Of a stretch of DNA of 48,275 bases, positions 1 through 10,614 are shown one piece after another. Position 1 is the stretch's first letter; each line of letters opens with the position of its first letter. The DNA comes from Ectothiorhodospiraceae bacterium. Its GTDB lineage: Bacteria > Pseudomonadota > Gammaproteobacteria > Thiohalomonadales > Thiohalomonadaceae. The stretch covers positions 1 through 48,275 of the forward strand of contig SLDE01000127.1 of NCBI GenBank assembly GCA_007125455.1, written 5' to 3'. Made by a program: the position numbers and the translations under genes. The notes under the pieces are model-generated. The model was not told where the DNA came from, did not search any database, and saw only the letters and a program-made list of their open reading frames with translations.

Positions 1-2
1 GG

Positions 3-701
3 GGGCTCTGGCAGCTCAGCGGAGGGCGCACCATGCTTCAGCACCCTGTTGAGTACGGCTTGTGGCGAGGGTTCTTTTTTTCGGTATGCCTCATCGCATT
101 GGGCTCCAGCTATTACCACCTGGCCCCGGACAACCACACGCTGATCTGGGATCGTCTCGCCATCGCCATAGCCTTTGCCTATCTATTGAGCATCGCCCTG
201 GCCGAGAGCATCCACCCACGCCTGGGCAAGTGGGCCTCCCTTGTCTTGCTGCCCTACGCCATCCTAAGCGTGCTCTACTGGTGGTGGAGTGAACAGGCCG
301 GTGCGGGCGATCTGCGTCCCTACCTGTTACTACAAGGCTACGGACTGCTCCTGCTGCCGCTACTGTACGCACTCTACCGGGGCCACTATAACCGACGTGG
401 CTACATGCATATCACGGTACTCCTGTACCTGTTGGCGATGCTGAGTGAGTGGCTGGACACACAGATCCTGGAGCTGAGCGGCTTTATCAGCGGTCACACC
501 CTCAAACACCTGCTGGTCGCCCTCTCGATCTACAGCCTGATCCGCATGCTGCAAAGGCGCCAGCCCCGTAGCCCCGAGCTTCTCCATGAGCAACAGGGAG
601 AAGAAACACTGGCCGCGGAGAAGCGCGCGCTGGCGGATGGGATCACTGGGGAGAACAACGGGCAGTGGCGACAACTTCAGCAATCGGTCAAGCCGCGCTA
701 A
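3..701 (+). CDS. Ceramidase-like (CREST superfamily) multi-pass membrane protein; the frame is open upstream of the ATG at 33, so it may be 5'-truncated by the window edge
   Basis: ORF 33..701; SSYYHLAPDN...WDRL and GHTLKH (HxxxH) motifs plus several hydrophobic segments. Confidence 0.6.
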   Translation, partial: GLWQLSGGRTMLQHPVEYGLWRGFFFSVCLIALGSSYYHLAPDNHTLIWDRLAIAIAFAYLLSIALAESIHPRLGKWASLVLLPYAILSVLYWWWSEQAGAGDLRPYLLLQGYGLLLLPLLYALYRGHYNRRGYMHITVLLYLLAMLSEWLDTQILELSGFISGHTLKHLLVALSIYSLIRMLQRRQPRSPELLHEQQGEETLAAEKRALADGITGENNGQWRQLQQSVKPR

Positions 702-706
702 GGCTA

Positions 707-867
707 AGGGGGCTGGTCAGAATAATATTGTCAACACCGAGGGCGTGCCTGAGCCATCAATGCAAGGCGCGTTTCGCAGGGAATGGCCACTCCCTTGCCA
801 AGAAACGCAACACAGCAGTGATGGCTCAGGCGCGGCCGAATGTAAATATTATTTTGACCAGCCCCCT
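707..867. repeat. 161-bp imperfect palindromic MITE-like element
   Basis: Left arm AGGGGGCTGGTCAGAATAATATT..GCCTGAGCCATCA..GGCCA matches the reverse complement of the right arm AGGGGGCTGGTCAAAATAATATT..GCCTGAGCCATCA..GGCCA; non-coding space between convergent genes. Confidence 0.75.
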
Positions 868-874
868 AAGGCAA

Positions 875-1450
875 TCAGGTGTAGCCGGGCTCGTTGCCCA
901 CCTTCCATTTGATATTGCAGCCCAGGCTGGGGATCTGCTCCTCCGGCACCATCAGGCCAGCGGTCACCGCCTTGATCGCATCTTCCAGATCCGCACCGCT
1001 AACCGGCAGGTCGTTACCCGGACGGGAGGCATCAAACTGGCCGCGATAGACCAGCTTGTGATCGCTATCGAACAGGTAGAGATCCGGAGTGCAGGCAGCG
1101 CGATAGTCCTTGGCCACCTGCTGGCTCTCATCGTAAAGGTAAGGGAAGCCGATCCCATACTCCTGGACAAAGTCGACCATCTTCTCCGGGCTGTCGTCGG
1201 GGTAGTTGGCCACATCGTTGCTGTTAATCGCGATGAAATCCACATCCTGGCCGTGATAGTTATCCGCCAAGGTGGCCAGACGTGCGGCAATGTGCTTCAC
1301 GTAGGGGCAGTGGTTGCAGATAAACATCACCACTACCGGGCGACCAGCAAAGTCTGCCAGGCTAATATGCTTTCCTGAGGCAGGCTCGGGCAGGGTGAAG
1401 GCCGGGGCAGCGGTGCCTAATGGCAACATGGTGGATGGTGTTCTAGCCAT
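875..1450 (-). CDS. Thioredoxin-like/AhpC-TSA family (redoxin) protein
   Basis: ORF 191 aa; GTAAPAFTLPEPASGKHISLADFAGRPVVVMFICNHCPYVKH. Confidence 0.85.
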   Translation of the reverse strand: MARTPSTMLPLGTAAPAFTLPEPASGKHISLADFAGRPVVVMFICNHCPYVKHIAARLATLADNYHGQDVDFIAINSNDVANYPDDSPEKMVDFVQEYGIGFPYLYDESQQVAKDYRAACTPDLYLFDSDHKLVYRGQFDASRPGNDLPVSGADLEDAIKAVTAGLMVPEEQIPSLGCNIKWKVGNEPGYT

Positions 1451-1462
1451 GAGCTTGTCTCC

Positions 1463-2143
1463 CTAGTCGAGGTTGATACTATCAAAATCGTGCACCTGCG
1501 GGTGCGCAGCGGTCAGATCCAGCTCCTCTGCTTCCCGTACCAGCCAGCGAGTCTGCATCCCGGCCGAACGGGCGGCGTCCAGTTCCTCACGGATGTCGGA
1601 GAGAAAGAGGATCTCCCCGGCCCGTCCGCCGATTTGCGCGGCGATCCCCTCGTAGGAGGAGGATTCACGCTTGTGGCCCATGCGGGTATCGAAATAGCCG
1701 CTGAACAACCCACTGAGATCACCAAAGTCACTGTAGCTGAAAAGCAGCTGCTGTGCCTGTACCGATCCGGAGGAGTATACATAGAGGCCAAGCCCACTCT
1801 GATGCCACTGGCGCAGGTTGCGCAGGGCATCTTCATAAACATGGCCGGTAAAATCCCCCTGACGGTAACCCGCCTCCCACACCATACCTTGTAGGGCCTT
1901 GAGTGGGGTCACCTTGCGGTCCTCGTCGATCCACTGTTCCAGATGGGCAATCGCCTGCTCGGTATCCAGCGGCTCGCCGGCCTCCAGGGAGACCGCCTGC
2001 AGTTGCTGCTGGACGGCCTCTTCAGCATGGTGGCGACGAATGTACGCCCCCAGCTGGCTGCGGGCGTAGGGAAACAGCACCTCATGCACAAAGCGGATCG
2101 ATGAGGTAGTCCCTTCGATGTCGGTGAGAATATTGCGGATCAT
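1463..2143 (-). CDS. mtnC: Acireductone synthase (enolase-phosphatase E1)
   Basis: ORF 226 aa; [24 protein letters not shown]-terminus; adjacent to mtnD and mtnB. Confidence 0.93.
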   Translation of the reverse strand: MIRNILTDIEGTTSSIRFVHEVLFPYARSQLGAYIRRHHAEEAVQQQLQAVSLEAGEPLDTEQAIAHLEQWIDEDRKVTPLKALQGMVWEAGYRQGDFTGHVYEDALRNLRQWHQSGLGLYVYSSGSVQAQQLLFSYSDFGDLSGLFSGYFDTRMGHKRESSSYEGIAAQIGGRAGEILFLSDIREELDAARSAGMQTRWLVREAEELDLTAAHPQVHDFDSINLD

Positions 2144-2700
2144 GCGCTTTGCGCCACAAACTGATCGTAGTCGGGAAAGGCCGTAGCGATCTCGCTACCG
2201 GTAAACTCCCCTACCCAGCCATCCGGGATAACGAACAGGCGAATACACTTGAAGTCCGGCTCGCTGCCCATGTCGAACCAGTGGGTGACACCGGCAGGGA
2301 CGGAGATCAGATCCCCCGCTTCACACAGCACCAGATAGACCCGATCCGCTACGTGAAGATAGAACAGGCCGCTGCCGGCAACGAAGAAACGCAGCTCAAA
2401 ATCACTGTGGGTGTGCTCGGCAAGAAACTTTTGCCGCATCTCGGCCTTCTGTGGATGATCCGGGCCTAGCGCGACCACGTCCACCGACTGAAAGCCATAC
2501 TCGGCATTAAGGCGGGCTACATCAACGGCATAGGCCTCCAGAACGGCCTCCTGATCCGCATCAGGGGCCAGGGGGGCATTGGCCTCCCAACGTTCGAAGC
2601 GCACCCCGATCTCCGCCAGGCTGGCCGCGATGGCCGCATGGTCATACAGAGGCTCACCTTGGGGCTGGGCCTGTTCGTTGTAGACAGCCAGTCGGCTCAT
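2140..2700 (-). CDS. mtnD: Acireductone dioxygenase
   Basis: ORF 186 aa; [14 protein letters not shown] and GVTHWFDMG metal-ligand motifs. Confidence 0.93.
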   Translation of the reverse strand: MSRLAVYNEQAQPQGEPLYDHAAIAASLAEIGVRFERWEANAPLAPDADQEAVLEAYAVDVARLNAEYGFQSVDVVALGPDHPQKAEMRQKFLAEHTHSDFELRFFVAGSGLFYLHVADRVYLVLCEAGDLISVPAGVTHWFDMGSEPDFKCIRLFVIPDGWVGEFTGSEIATAFPDYDQFVAQSA

Positions 2701-3365
2701 GGTCGTTTCACCCTCATCATGGTCAGTTCACACTCAAACAAAAACTCGAAGGCCTCGATGTGACGCAGGCACTCGGCCATATCCCGCCCCCAAGTATAAA
2801 GGCCATGACCGGCGATAAGATAACCATGCACCGGCGGGTGGGCATCCATCCAACCATCGACCAAGGTACTCAGGCGCGCGATGTCCTGATCGTTGGGGAA
2901 AATCGGCAGCACCAAGCGGCTTTCATGGGTATCGATCCCGGCAAAGGCCTTCAGCAGTTCGTAGTCTTCAAATACCAGTGTAGTTCGATGCAGGCGCGAC
3001 AACACGGTAGCATTCACAGAATGGGTATGCAGCACCGCCGTTGCGCTGGGATAGCGCTGGTAGAGCGCGGTATGCAGCAGGGTCTCGGCGGAGGGACGAC
3101 GCGCCTCCAGCGGCTCACCGGCGCGATTGATGCGCATCACCGCCCCCTCATCCAGCGCGCCCTTGTGGCAGCCGGAGGCAGTGATCGCAATATCGCCATC
3201 GTCCAGACGTACCGAAAAATTGCTACTGGTAGCCGGCACCCAACCCCGCTGATGCAAAAAACGACCGGCATCGATGATCGCCTGGCTGGCCACTGGCCAC
3301 GGACTACCTAATGCTGCTGTTTGCTCGTTCACATCTTCCTCCCGGTTTTGGCTATTATCAGCCAT
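2697..3365 (-). CDS. mtnB: Methylthioribulose-1-phosphate dehydratase (start chosen at MADNSQ rather than the longer ORF start at 3446)
   Basis: Class II aldolase-like fold; TSSNFSVRL, LHTHSVNATVLSR, HGLYTWG; overlaps mtnD by 4 bp. Confidence 0.88.
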   Translation of the reverse strand: MADNSQNREEDVNEQTAALGSPWPVASQAIIDAGRFLHQRGWVPATSSNFSVRLDDGDIAITASGCHKGALDEGAVMRINRAGEPLEARRPSAETLLHTALYQRYPSATAVLHTHSVNATVLSRLHRTTLVFEDYELLKAFAGIDTHESRLVLPIFPNDQDIARLSTLVDGWMDAHPPVHGYLIAGHGLYTWGRDMAECLRHIEAFEFLFECELTMMRVKRP

Positions 3366-3909
3366 CCAGACGCGCTTGCAAACGGGCAACCATCTGTCGA
3401 ATGCTCTGTTGGGAGGAGAGCGCGGAGGCGTGACGCAGGTGCTCACTGGCCACAGCCGCCTCCCCCTGCTGGATCGCCAGCTCGGCGAGCAGACAGTGGA
3501 TCAGGCTGCGATCATTTTCGGTACGGATCGGGCCACTGGCGGCGGCAAGCAGATGCACCTTGGCCGCAGCCAAGCGCCCTGCGCTGATATCCACCACCCC
3601 CTTGAGCCAATTGTAGTAGGCCAGGCTTTGCCGTTCGAGCAGGGATGGCCAACGGGTTGCCAGCAGCATCGCACCCATCTCATCGAGCCGATGGCTTTTA
3701 AAGGCGTCAAAGGCAGGCCAGACGCTCCCATGACGCAGCGCATCCCAACTCAGCCACATGGAAACAGGCAGGAACAGTAGCCCCCACCAACTCAGCATCA
3801 GCGCCAGATATAGCGCACACACCAGCGCGATAAGCGCGATGATCAGGCGTACATCCGGGGTAAACTGTTGTATGAAGCGTGAAAAAGTCCTGATTGTCCT
3901 GTTCTCCAT
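3358..3909 (-). CDS. Membrane-anchored, TPR-like hypothetical protein
   Basis: ORF 183 aa; two N-terminal hydrophobic segments then helical repeats. Confidence 0.6.
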   Translation of the reverse strand: MENRTIRTFSRFIQQFTPDVRLIIALIALVCALYLALMLSWWGLLFLPVSMWLSWDALRHGSVWPAFDAFKSHRLDEMGAMLLATRWPSLLERQSLAYYNWLKGVVDISAGRLAAAKVHLLAAASGPIRTENDRSLIHCLLAELAIQQGEAAVASEHLRHASALSSQQSIRQMVARLQARLDG

Positions 3910-3944
3910 AACGGTAGGATCACCGGCTTTAGCGATCCGACGGG

Positions 3945-3975
3945 CAAAAAAACGGGGGCATGCGCCCCCGTTTTG
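3945..3975 (-). terminator. Rho-independent terminator downstream of pnp (potentially bidirectional)
   Basis: Stem CGGGGGC-AT-GCGCCCCCG flanked by A-run and T-run. Confidence 0.85.
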
Positions 3976-3994
3976 ACTAGCCAGACTGCAGCGC

Positions 3995-6085
3995 TTACTC
4001 GGCGACTACTGCCTTCATGCTGAGGCGAATACGGCCCTGCTTGTCGATCTCCAGCACCTTGACCTTGACCATATCACCCTCGTTGAGTTTGTCGCTAACC
4101 TTTTCGACACGCTCCTCGGAGATCTGCGAGATATGAACCAGACCGTCCTTGCCGGGCAACACGGTGACAAAGGCGCCGAAGTCCATCAGCTTGGAGACAC
4201 GCCCTTCGTAGGTCATACCAACTTCCACATCGGCGGTAAGCTGCTCAATGCGGCGACGCGCCTCTTCACCAGCATTCATGTCTACTGAGGCGATCTTGAC
4301 AGTACCATCGTCGCTCAGGTCGATGGAGGCACCGGTCTCCTCGGTGATGGAGCGGATGGTCGCACCACCCTTGCCGATCACGTCGCGGATCTTATCCGGG
4401 TTGATCTTGATGGTGATGTAGCGTGGGGCAAAGGCTGACATGTCCTGACGCGCTTCGCTCAACACCGCATTCATCTTGCCAAGGATATGCAGCCGCCCTT
4501 CCTTGGCTTGCTCCAAGGCGATCTCCATGATCTGACGGGTGATCCCCTCGATCTTGATATCCATTTGCAGTGCGGTGATGCCATCCTCACTACCAGCGAC
4601 CTTAAAGTCCATATCACCCAGGTGATCTTCATCGCCGAGGATATCGGTCAATACGGCAAACTTATCCTCATCCTTGATCAGGCCCATCGCCACCCCGGCA
4701 ACCGGGGCCTTGAGTGGTACACCGGCATCCATCAGTGCGAGGCTGCTACCACAGACACTGGCCATCGAGCTGGAGCCATTGGACTCAGTGATCTCGGAGA
4801 CCACACGCACGGTATAGGGGAAGTCGTCTGCGCTTGGCATGACCGCCGCAACACCACGCTTGGCCAAGCGTCCATGGCCGATCTCGCGGCGCTTGGGGCT
4901 GCCGACCATGCCGGTCTCGCCGACACAGGAGGGCGGGAAGTTGTAGTGCAGCATGAAGGGTTCCTTGCGCTCCCCTTCGATCGCATCGATGATCTGTGCA
5001 TCACGAGCGGTGCCAAGGGTGGTGACCACCAGCGCCTGGGTTTCACCACGGGTGAACAGGGCCGAACCGTGGGTGCGCGGCAGCAGGCCAGTCTTCACCT
5101 GAATATCACGCACGGTACGGGTATCACGGCCATCGATACGCGGTTCGCCGGCGAGGATACGCTCACGAACCACCTTTTTCTCCAGCTTGGCAATGGCGGC
5201 ACTCACCTCGCCCTTGTCCCAGCACGGCTCGGCACCCTCGGCGCTAAGCTTTTCGACGATACCGCTACGGATCGCGCTCAGGCGATCATAGCGGGCCATC
5301 TTGTCACTGATCTGGAAGGCCTCGGTAAAGGCGTGCTTGCCCTCGGCGGCAACCGCCTCGGCCAGAGCGGCGTCGGCCTCCACTGCCTGCCAGTCCCATT
5401 TTTCGACCCCGGCCTCGACGACCAACTCGTTGATCGCCTTAACAACGGCCTGCATCTGCTCATGACCGTACAACACCGCACCGAGCATGACTTCTTCATT
5501 AAGAAGATTGGCCTCGGATTCCACCATCAGCACAGCGTGTTCGGTACCGGCGACGATAAGGTCCAGATCCGATTCAGCCAGGGCAGACAGGCTCGGATTG
5601 AGCAGATATTCGCCATTTTTGTAACCGACACGGGCACCGCCGATGGGCCCATTGAAGGGGGCACCAGACAGGCTAAGGGCAGCCGATGCGCCGATCATTG
5701 CCGGGATCTCCGGGTCGATCTCGGGATCGAGGGAAACCACCGTCGCAATGACCTGCACCTCATTGGTAAAGCCTGCCGGGAAAAGCGGGCGCAAGGGACG
5801 ATCGATCAAGCGAGAGGTCAGGGTCTCCTTCTCGCTTGGACGGCCTTCACGACGAAAGAATCCACCGGGGATCTTGCCAGCAGCATAGGTGCGCTCCTGG
5901 TAGTTGACGGTCATCGGGAAGAAGTCCCTCCCCTCCGCCGCTTCCTTTTTGGCTACCGCGGTGACCATTACCACGGTGTCCCCCATACTACACATCACCG
6001 CACCGGAGGCTTGGCGAGCGATCTCACCGGTTTCCAGCTTGAGGGTGTGCGCGCCGTATTGGATTTCTTTCTTGATGGCAGTCAC
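3995..6085 (-). CDS. pnp: Polynucleotide phosphorylase
   Basis: 696 aa; duplicated RNase PH cores, KH ([16 protein letters not shown]) and S1 domains. Confidence 0.98.
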   Translation of the reverse strand: MTAIKKEIQYGAHTLKLETGEIARQASGAVMCSMGDTVVMVTAVAKKEAAEGRDFFPMTVNYQERTYAAGKIPGGFFRREGRPSEKETLTSRLIDRPLRPLFPAGFTNEVQVIATVVSLDPEIDPEIPAMIGASAALSLSGAPFNGPIGGARVGYKNGEYLLNPSLSALAESDLDLIVAGTEHAVLMVESEANLLNEEVMLGAVLYGHEQMQAVVKAINELVVEAGVEKWDWQAVEADAALAEAVAAEGKHAFTEAFQISDKMARYDRLSAIRSGIVEKLSAEGAEPCWDKGEVSAAIAKLEKKVVRERILAGEPRIDGRDTRTVRDIQVKTGLLPRTHGSALFTRGETQALVVTTLGTARDAQIIDAIEGERKEPFMLHYNFPPSCVGETGMVGSPKRREIGHGRLAKRGVAAVMPSADDFPYTVRVVSEITESNGSSSMASVCGSSLALMDAGVPLKAPVAGVAMGLIKDEDKFAVLTDILGDEDHLGDMDFKVAGSEDGITALQMDIKIEGITRQIMEIALEQAKEGRLHILGKMNAVLSEARQDMSAFAPRYITIKINPDKIRDVIGKGGATIRSITEETGASIDLSDDGTVKIASVDMNAGEEARRRIEQLTADVEVGMTYEGRVSKLMDFGAFVTVLPGKDGLVHISQISEERVEKVSDKLNEGDMVKVKVLEIDKQGRIRLSMKAVVAE

Positions 6086-6137
6086 GATCTTAATGTTCCT
6101 TTTGGCCTGTTTGACAGTTTCGCCGCATGCACGGCAC

Positions 6138-6170
6138 GACCCCGCCCCCCTAGGGGCAGGGGGCGGGATC
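6138..6170 (-). promoter_or_regulatory. Long GC-rich hairpin in the rpsO-pnp intergenic region (candidate RNase processing/termination site)
   Basis: CCCGCCCCC(6141-6149)/GGGGGCGGG(6159-6167) perfect 9-bp stem; no T-tract follows on the minus strand. Confidence 0.6.
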
Positions 6171-6174
6171 AGAC

Positions 6175-6444
6175 TTACTTACGCAAGCCCAGGCGGGAAA
6201 TCAGTGAACGATAACGCTCAACGTCCTTTTTCTTCAGGTAATCCAGCAGTTTGCGGCGCTGGCTTACCATGCGCAGCAGACCACGGCGGGAGTGGTGGTC
6301 GTGGATGTTTTCCTTAAAGTGGCCGGACAGACCGTCGATGTTGGCCGACAACAGGGCAACCTGAACCTCGGGGGAACCGGAGTCATTGGGGCCTTTGCCG
6401 TACTCATTGATGATATTGGATTTCTGCTCGCTGGTCAGAGACAT
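6175..6444 (-). CDS. rpsO: 30S ribosomal protein S15
   Basis: 89 aa; [48 protein letters not shown]. Confidence 0.98.
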   Translation of the reverse strand: MSLTSEQKSNIINEYGKGPNDSGSPEVQVALLSANIDGLSGHFKENIHDHHSRRGLLRMVSQRRKLLDYLKKKDVERYRSLISRLGLRK

Positions 6445-6535
6445 CTTGCTTACTGCTCCTGGCTAGGTGATCAAAGTATATAAACGGGTATTTTAACCGC
6501 TGAAGCGGCCATGTAACAAGGATATTTCGGGGAAA

Positions 6536-6699
6536 AGCCCGAATGTTTCATAAATTGCACACGCCCTCGCTTGTCTCTTGATTACACAATGAATTTTTCT
6601 CTGTCGGGGGTGTGAATAACTACACCACTGCGTCGAAACATCCATCGTGTAATCAATACCCTGCGCGATCATCGTGCGAATTCATGAAACATCCTGGCT
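6536..6699. repeat. MITE-like palindromic element, family A copy 1 (between rpsO and truB)
   Basis: Ends GCCCGAATGTTTCATAAATT / rc GCCAGGATGTTTCATGAATT; internal GGTGTGAATAACTACACC palindrome; homologous to 27686..27850. Confidence 0.75.
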
Positions 6700-7618
6700 A
6701 AAGATTCATCAGGCGTTTAGGGCCAATCCGGCCATCATCCAGCACCTGGCCGACCCCCACAAAGCCCTGATCGGGGCCGTAGAGACGGACAAAACCACTG
6801 GTTGGTGACTGCGGGATCTGTACCGGCTGCCCTTGGCGTACATAAAACAGCGCCGTTTCGGTCAGCTCGATGGGCGGGTAGTCACCCAACGCCGACTCCA
6901 TCGGCAGGATATGCGCATCCAGCGCCTCGGCCCCGTCGGCCTCTTCCTGTTCGCGCAGGGCGTCAAGTGAGATCATCCCCTCTTCGAGGAAGGGACCGAC
7001 ACGGGTACGGCGCAGCTGCCCCAGGTGTGCACCACAGCCGAGCGCCTCGCCGATATCTTCGGCCAGGGTGCGGATGTAGGTCCCCTTGGAGCAGTGTACG
7101 TAGATCTCCAGCTCATCACCCTCGATGCGCAACAGGCGCAACTCATGGATGGTGACACGACGTGGCTTGCGCTCCACCTCGATGCCCTGACGTGCCAGTT
7201 TGTAGAGCGGCTGGCCGTTCATCTTGAGGGCAGAATGCATCGGCGGGATCTGTTCGATCTCGCCGCGAAAGCGTGCCAGGACAGCCTCAACCTGGGCTTC
7301 ATCCAAGGCTGGCACCGGGCGGCTCTCAATCACATCCCCCTCGGCATCACCACTGCTGGTCTTCTCACCCAGCTTGCAGGTGCCGACATAGACCTTGTCG
7401 GCATCAAGCAGGTAGGCCGACAACTTGGTCGCCTCACCCAGGCAGATGGGCAACATGCCACTGGCCAGAGGATCGAGGTTTCCCGTATGCCCCGCCTTGG
7501 CGGCAAAGAAGAGACGCTTGACGATCTGCAACGCGGCGTTGGAGCTGATCCCGACAGGTTTATCCAGCAATACCACACCGTTGAGCTTGCGCCCACGGAC
7601 CTTTTGCCGACGTGCCAC
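6698..7618 (-). CDS. truB: tRNA pseudouridine(55) synthase
   Basis: 306 aa; GVVLLDKPVGISSNAAL, AGHTGNLDPLASGMLPICLGEATK. Confidence 0.97.
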   Translation of the reverse strand: MARRQKVRGRKLNGVVLLDKPVGISSNAALQIVKRLFFAAKAGHTGNLDPLASGMLPICLGEATKLSAYLLDADKVYVGTCKLGEKTSSGDAEGDVIESRPVPALDEAQVEAVLARFRGEIEQIPPMHSALKMNGQPLYKLARQGIEVERKPRRVTIHELRLLRIEGDELEIYVHCSKGTYIRTLAEDIGEALGCGAHLGQLRRTRVGPFLEEGMISLDALREQEEADGAEALDAHILPMESALGDYPPIELTETALFYVRQGQPVQIPQSPTSGFVRLYGPDQGFVGVGQVLDDGRIGPKRLMNL

Positions 7619-7993
7619 TCAGTTTTCCTCGTTTTTTGACTTATCGCTGGAGACAGCGCGATCGATCAGGGAGCTCAACTGCGCGCCTCGCTCGATTGAA
7701 CTGTCGTATTGAAAGCGCAGTTCGGGCACTACCCGTAGCTGCATGCGCCGCCCTAACTCCCGACGCAGAAAGCCCATGGCACTGCGCAGCCCCTGCTGGG
7801 TGCTGGCAACGTCATGGCCTTGATTGAGTACCGTGAAGAAGACCTTGGCCACGGTAAGATCACGGCTGACCTCAACCGCAGAGATGGTTACCATCCCCAG
7901 GCGAGGATCCTTCAGCTCACGTTGAACCAGAGCAGCCAGCTCACGCTGGATCTGCTCACCTACCCGCCGACTACGGCTGAACTCGTTGGCCAC
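7619..7993 (-). CDS. rbfA: 30S ribosome-binding factor A
   Basis: 124 aa; RRVGEQIQRELAALVQRELKDPRLGMVTISAVEVSRDL. Confidence 0.95.
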   Translation of the reverse strand: MANEFSRSRRVGEQIQRELAALVQRELKDPRLGMVTISAVEVSRDLTVAKVFFTVLNQGHDVASTQQGLRSAMGFLRRELGRRMQLRVVPELRFQYDSSIERGAQLSSLIDRAVSSDKSKNEEN

Positions 7994-8017
7994 GATACTT
8001 ACCTTGACTGGATGCGC

Positions 8018-10588
8018 TTAGAGGGTACGTTCGACCTGAACCCGCTCGAAGACCTCGATCTGGTCGCCGACCTTGACGTCGTTGTAATTTTTCACCCCGA
8101 TACCACACTCGGTACCCGACTTCACCTCGGCCACATCGTCCTTGTAGCGACGCAGCGACTCCAGTTCACCCTCGTAGATGACGACGTTATCACGCAGCAC
8201 GCGGATCGGATTGTTACGCTTCACCGTGCCTTCGACCACCATACACCCGGCAACCGCACCGAACTTGGGTGAGCGGAACACATCACGCACCTCGGCCAAA
8301 CCAACGATGTTCTCCTTGAACTCGGGGGCCAGCATACCGGTCATGGCACGCTTCACCTCATCGATCAGCTCGTAGATGATGCTGTAGTAGTGCAGGTCAA
8401 TGCCCTGCTCTTCAATCACCCGCTTGGCACCGGCGTCGGCACGCACATTGAAGCCGACCATGATGGCATTGGAAGCGACCGCCAACTGGGCATCGGACTC
8501 GTTGATACCACCAACACCGCTGGCAACGATCTTGACCTTCACCTCATCAGTGGAGAGGTTACGCAAGGCATCGGCGATCGCTTCCACCGAGCCCTGAACA
8601 TCCGCCTTGATCAGGATATTAAGGTAGTTAACCTTGCCCTCTTCCATGTGGTTGAACATGTCATCCAGCTTGGCCTGTTGCTGACGGGCAAACTTCACAT
8701 CACGGAACTTGCCCTGACGGAACAGCGCAACCTCACGGGCCTTGCGTTCGTCCGCCACGACCACCGCTGGCTCGCCCGCTGTCGGCACCCCGGAGAGACC
8801 CAGGATCTCCACCGGAATGGAGGGGCCGGCACTCACAATGGGCTTGCCGGTCTCATCCAGCATGGCACGAACACGACCATACTCATGGCCGGCCAGCACG
8901 ATATCACCCTTATTGAGGGTGCCGCGCTGTACCAGAATGGAGGCCACAGCACCGCGCCCCTTGTCCAGACGCGACTCGATCACCACACCGCTGGCAGGAC
9001 CGGTAGCAACGGCCTTCAGTTCGAGTACCTCGGCCTGCAAGAGGATGGCATCAAGCAAATCATCAATGCCGGTCCCTGCCTTGGCAGAGACGTGGACAAA
9101 CATGGTGTCACCGCCCCAATCTTCGGGGATGACATCGTGCTGGGCCAGCTCGTTCTTGACCCGATCAGGATCGGCCTCAGGCTTGTCAATCTTGTTCACC
9201 GCGATGATCAAGGGCACACCGGCAGCCCGTGCATGCTGCACGGCCTCTTTGGTCTGTGGCATGACGCCGTCATCGGCAGCCACCACCAACACCACGATAT
9301 CGGTCAGATCGGCACCACGGGCACGCATGGCGGTAAACGCCGCATGGCCGGGGGTATCGAGGAAAGAGATCATCCCGCGCTCGGTCTCTACGTGGTAGGC
9401 ACCGATGTGCTGTGTGATCCCGCCGGCCTCACCTGAGGCAACGCGGGTGCGGCGGATATAGTCAAGCAAGGAGGTCTTGCCATGGTCAACGTGACCCATG
9501 ATGGTTACGACCGGCGCACGGGCAACCTCTTCACCCTCGGTTTCGGAGGACTTGAGCACCTCTTCCTCGAGCGCGTTCTCTTTCATCATGGTCGCCTTGT
9601 GACCCATCTCTTCCACCACAACGGAAGCGGTTTCCTGGTCGATCACCTGGTTGATGGTGGCCATGGTGCCGAGCTTCATCATCGCCTTGATGACTTCAGC
9701 CGCCTTGACCGACATCTTCTGCGCCAATTCACCAACAGTGATGGTCTCGGGGATACTGACTTCACGCACGATAGGCGCGGTCGGCTTTTCGAAGCCATGG
9801 CGGGAAGTGGAGGCCGCCGCAGCACGCCCCTTTCCACCCTTCTTCTTGTTGTTGCGTCGACCGCTCTTGTCGGACGAAATATGCAACTCACCACCATCAC
9901 TATCCTTGCGACGACGACCCTTCTTACCCTTGACGCTCTCCTTGTCGTTGGTGAACTTCTTGGCATCTTTGGCGCGCGTCTCGGTCGGCGCAGGCGCAGG
10001 CGTTGGTGCAGGCGCGGCAGGGGGTTCGGCGGCAACTACCGGAGCAGGCTCCGGTTCGGCGGGCACAGCAGGCTGCTCGGCGGCACGCTTGGCGGCCTCT
10101 TCGGCTTCCTGCTGGCGGCGCAGTTCATCTTCCTGGCGCTGGCGCTCTTCATCCTGCTTACGACGCGCCTCCTCCTCAGCACGCTGGACGGCCTCAACCT
10201 CAAGCTGTTGCTCCAGACGCTGGGCAACCTCGCCGTCGATACGCTTATCTTCCTCAGCCTCAACCACGCTGCGCTTGACGTAGGTGCGTTTTTTACGCAC
10301 CTCGACGGTGACGGTCTTACCCTTACTGGCAGCACCGCCTCCGACTTTTATCTCGCTGGTGGTGCGACGCTTGAGGGTGATCTTCTTTGGCCCGGCGTCG
10401 GCCTTCGACTCGCTCTGCTCGCTACCGTGCTTTTGACGCAGGTAGTCCAGCAGCTTGACCTTGTCATTGTCACCAATGTTCTGGTCTTCACCCATTTTGC
10501 CGATACCGGCATCCTGCAGCTGGGTGATGAGTCGCTCTACCGGTACCCCAATCGTCTCAGCAAATTGTTTAACGGTAACCTCAGACAT
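8018..10588 (-). CDS. infB: Translation initiation factor IF-2
   Basis: 856 aa; [46 protein letters not shown]. Confidence 0.98.
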   Translation of the reverse strand: MSEVTVKQFAETIGVPVERLITQLQDAGIGKMGEDQNIGDNDKVKLLDYLRQKHGSEQSESKADAGPKKITLKRRTTSEIKVGGGAASKGKTVTVEVRKKRTYVKRSVVEAEEDKRIDGEVAQRLEQQLEVEAVQRAEEEARRKQDEERQRQEDELRRQQEAEEAAKRAAEQPAVPAEPEPAPVVAAEPPAAPAPTPAPAPTETRAKDAKKFTNDKESVKGKKGRRRKDSDGGELHISSDKSGRRNNKKKGGKGRAAAASTSRHGFEKPTAPIVREVSIPETITVGELAQKMSVKAAEVIKAMMKLGTMATINQVIDQETASVVVEEMGHKATMMKENALEEEVLKSSETEGEEVARAPVVTIMGHVDHGKTSLLDYIRRTRVASGEAGGITQHIGAYHVETERGMISFLDTPGHAAFTAMRARGADLTDIVVLVVAADDGVMPQTKEAVQHARAAGVPLIIAVNKIDKPEADPDRVKNELAQHDVIPEDWGGDTMFVHVSAKAGTGIDDLLDAILLQAEVLELKAVATGPASGVVIESRLDKGRGAVASILVQRGTLNKGDIVLAGHEYGRVRAMLDETGKPIVSAGPSIPVEILGLSGVPTAGEPAVVVADERKAREVALFRQGKFRDVKFARQQQAKLDDMFNHMEEGKVNYLNILIKADVQGSVEAIADALRNLSTDEVKVKIVASGVGGINESDAQLAVASNAIMVGFNVRADAGAKRVIEEQGIDLHYYSIIYELIDEVKRAMTGMLAPEFKENIVGLAEVRDVFRSPKFGAVAGCMVVEGTVKRNNPIRVLRDNVVIYEGELESLRRYKDDVAEVKSGTECGIGVKNYNDVKVGDQIEVFERVQVERTL

Positions 10589-10614
10589 CTACACAGTTCT
10601 CCCGACCTATAACC

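Noticed and set aside
2697-3446. Extended N-terminus of mtnB beginning at 3446
   Set aside because: Would overlap the upstream gene by about 90 bp with an uncharacteristic Cys/Arg/Pro-rich leader; the start at 3365 fits better.
4487-6214. 575-aa plus-strand ORF opposite pnp
   Set aside because: Antisense shadow of a GC-rich, certain pnp gene; composition (His/Gly/Asp-rich) and lack of recognisable domains fit codon-bias artefact.
8390-10612. Plus-strand ORFs of 348 and 376 aa opposite infB
   Set aside because: Antisense shadows of infB.
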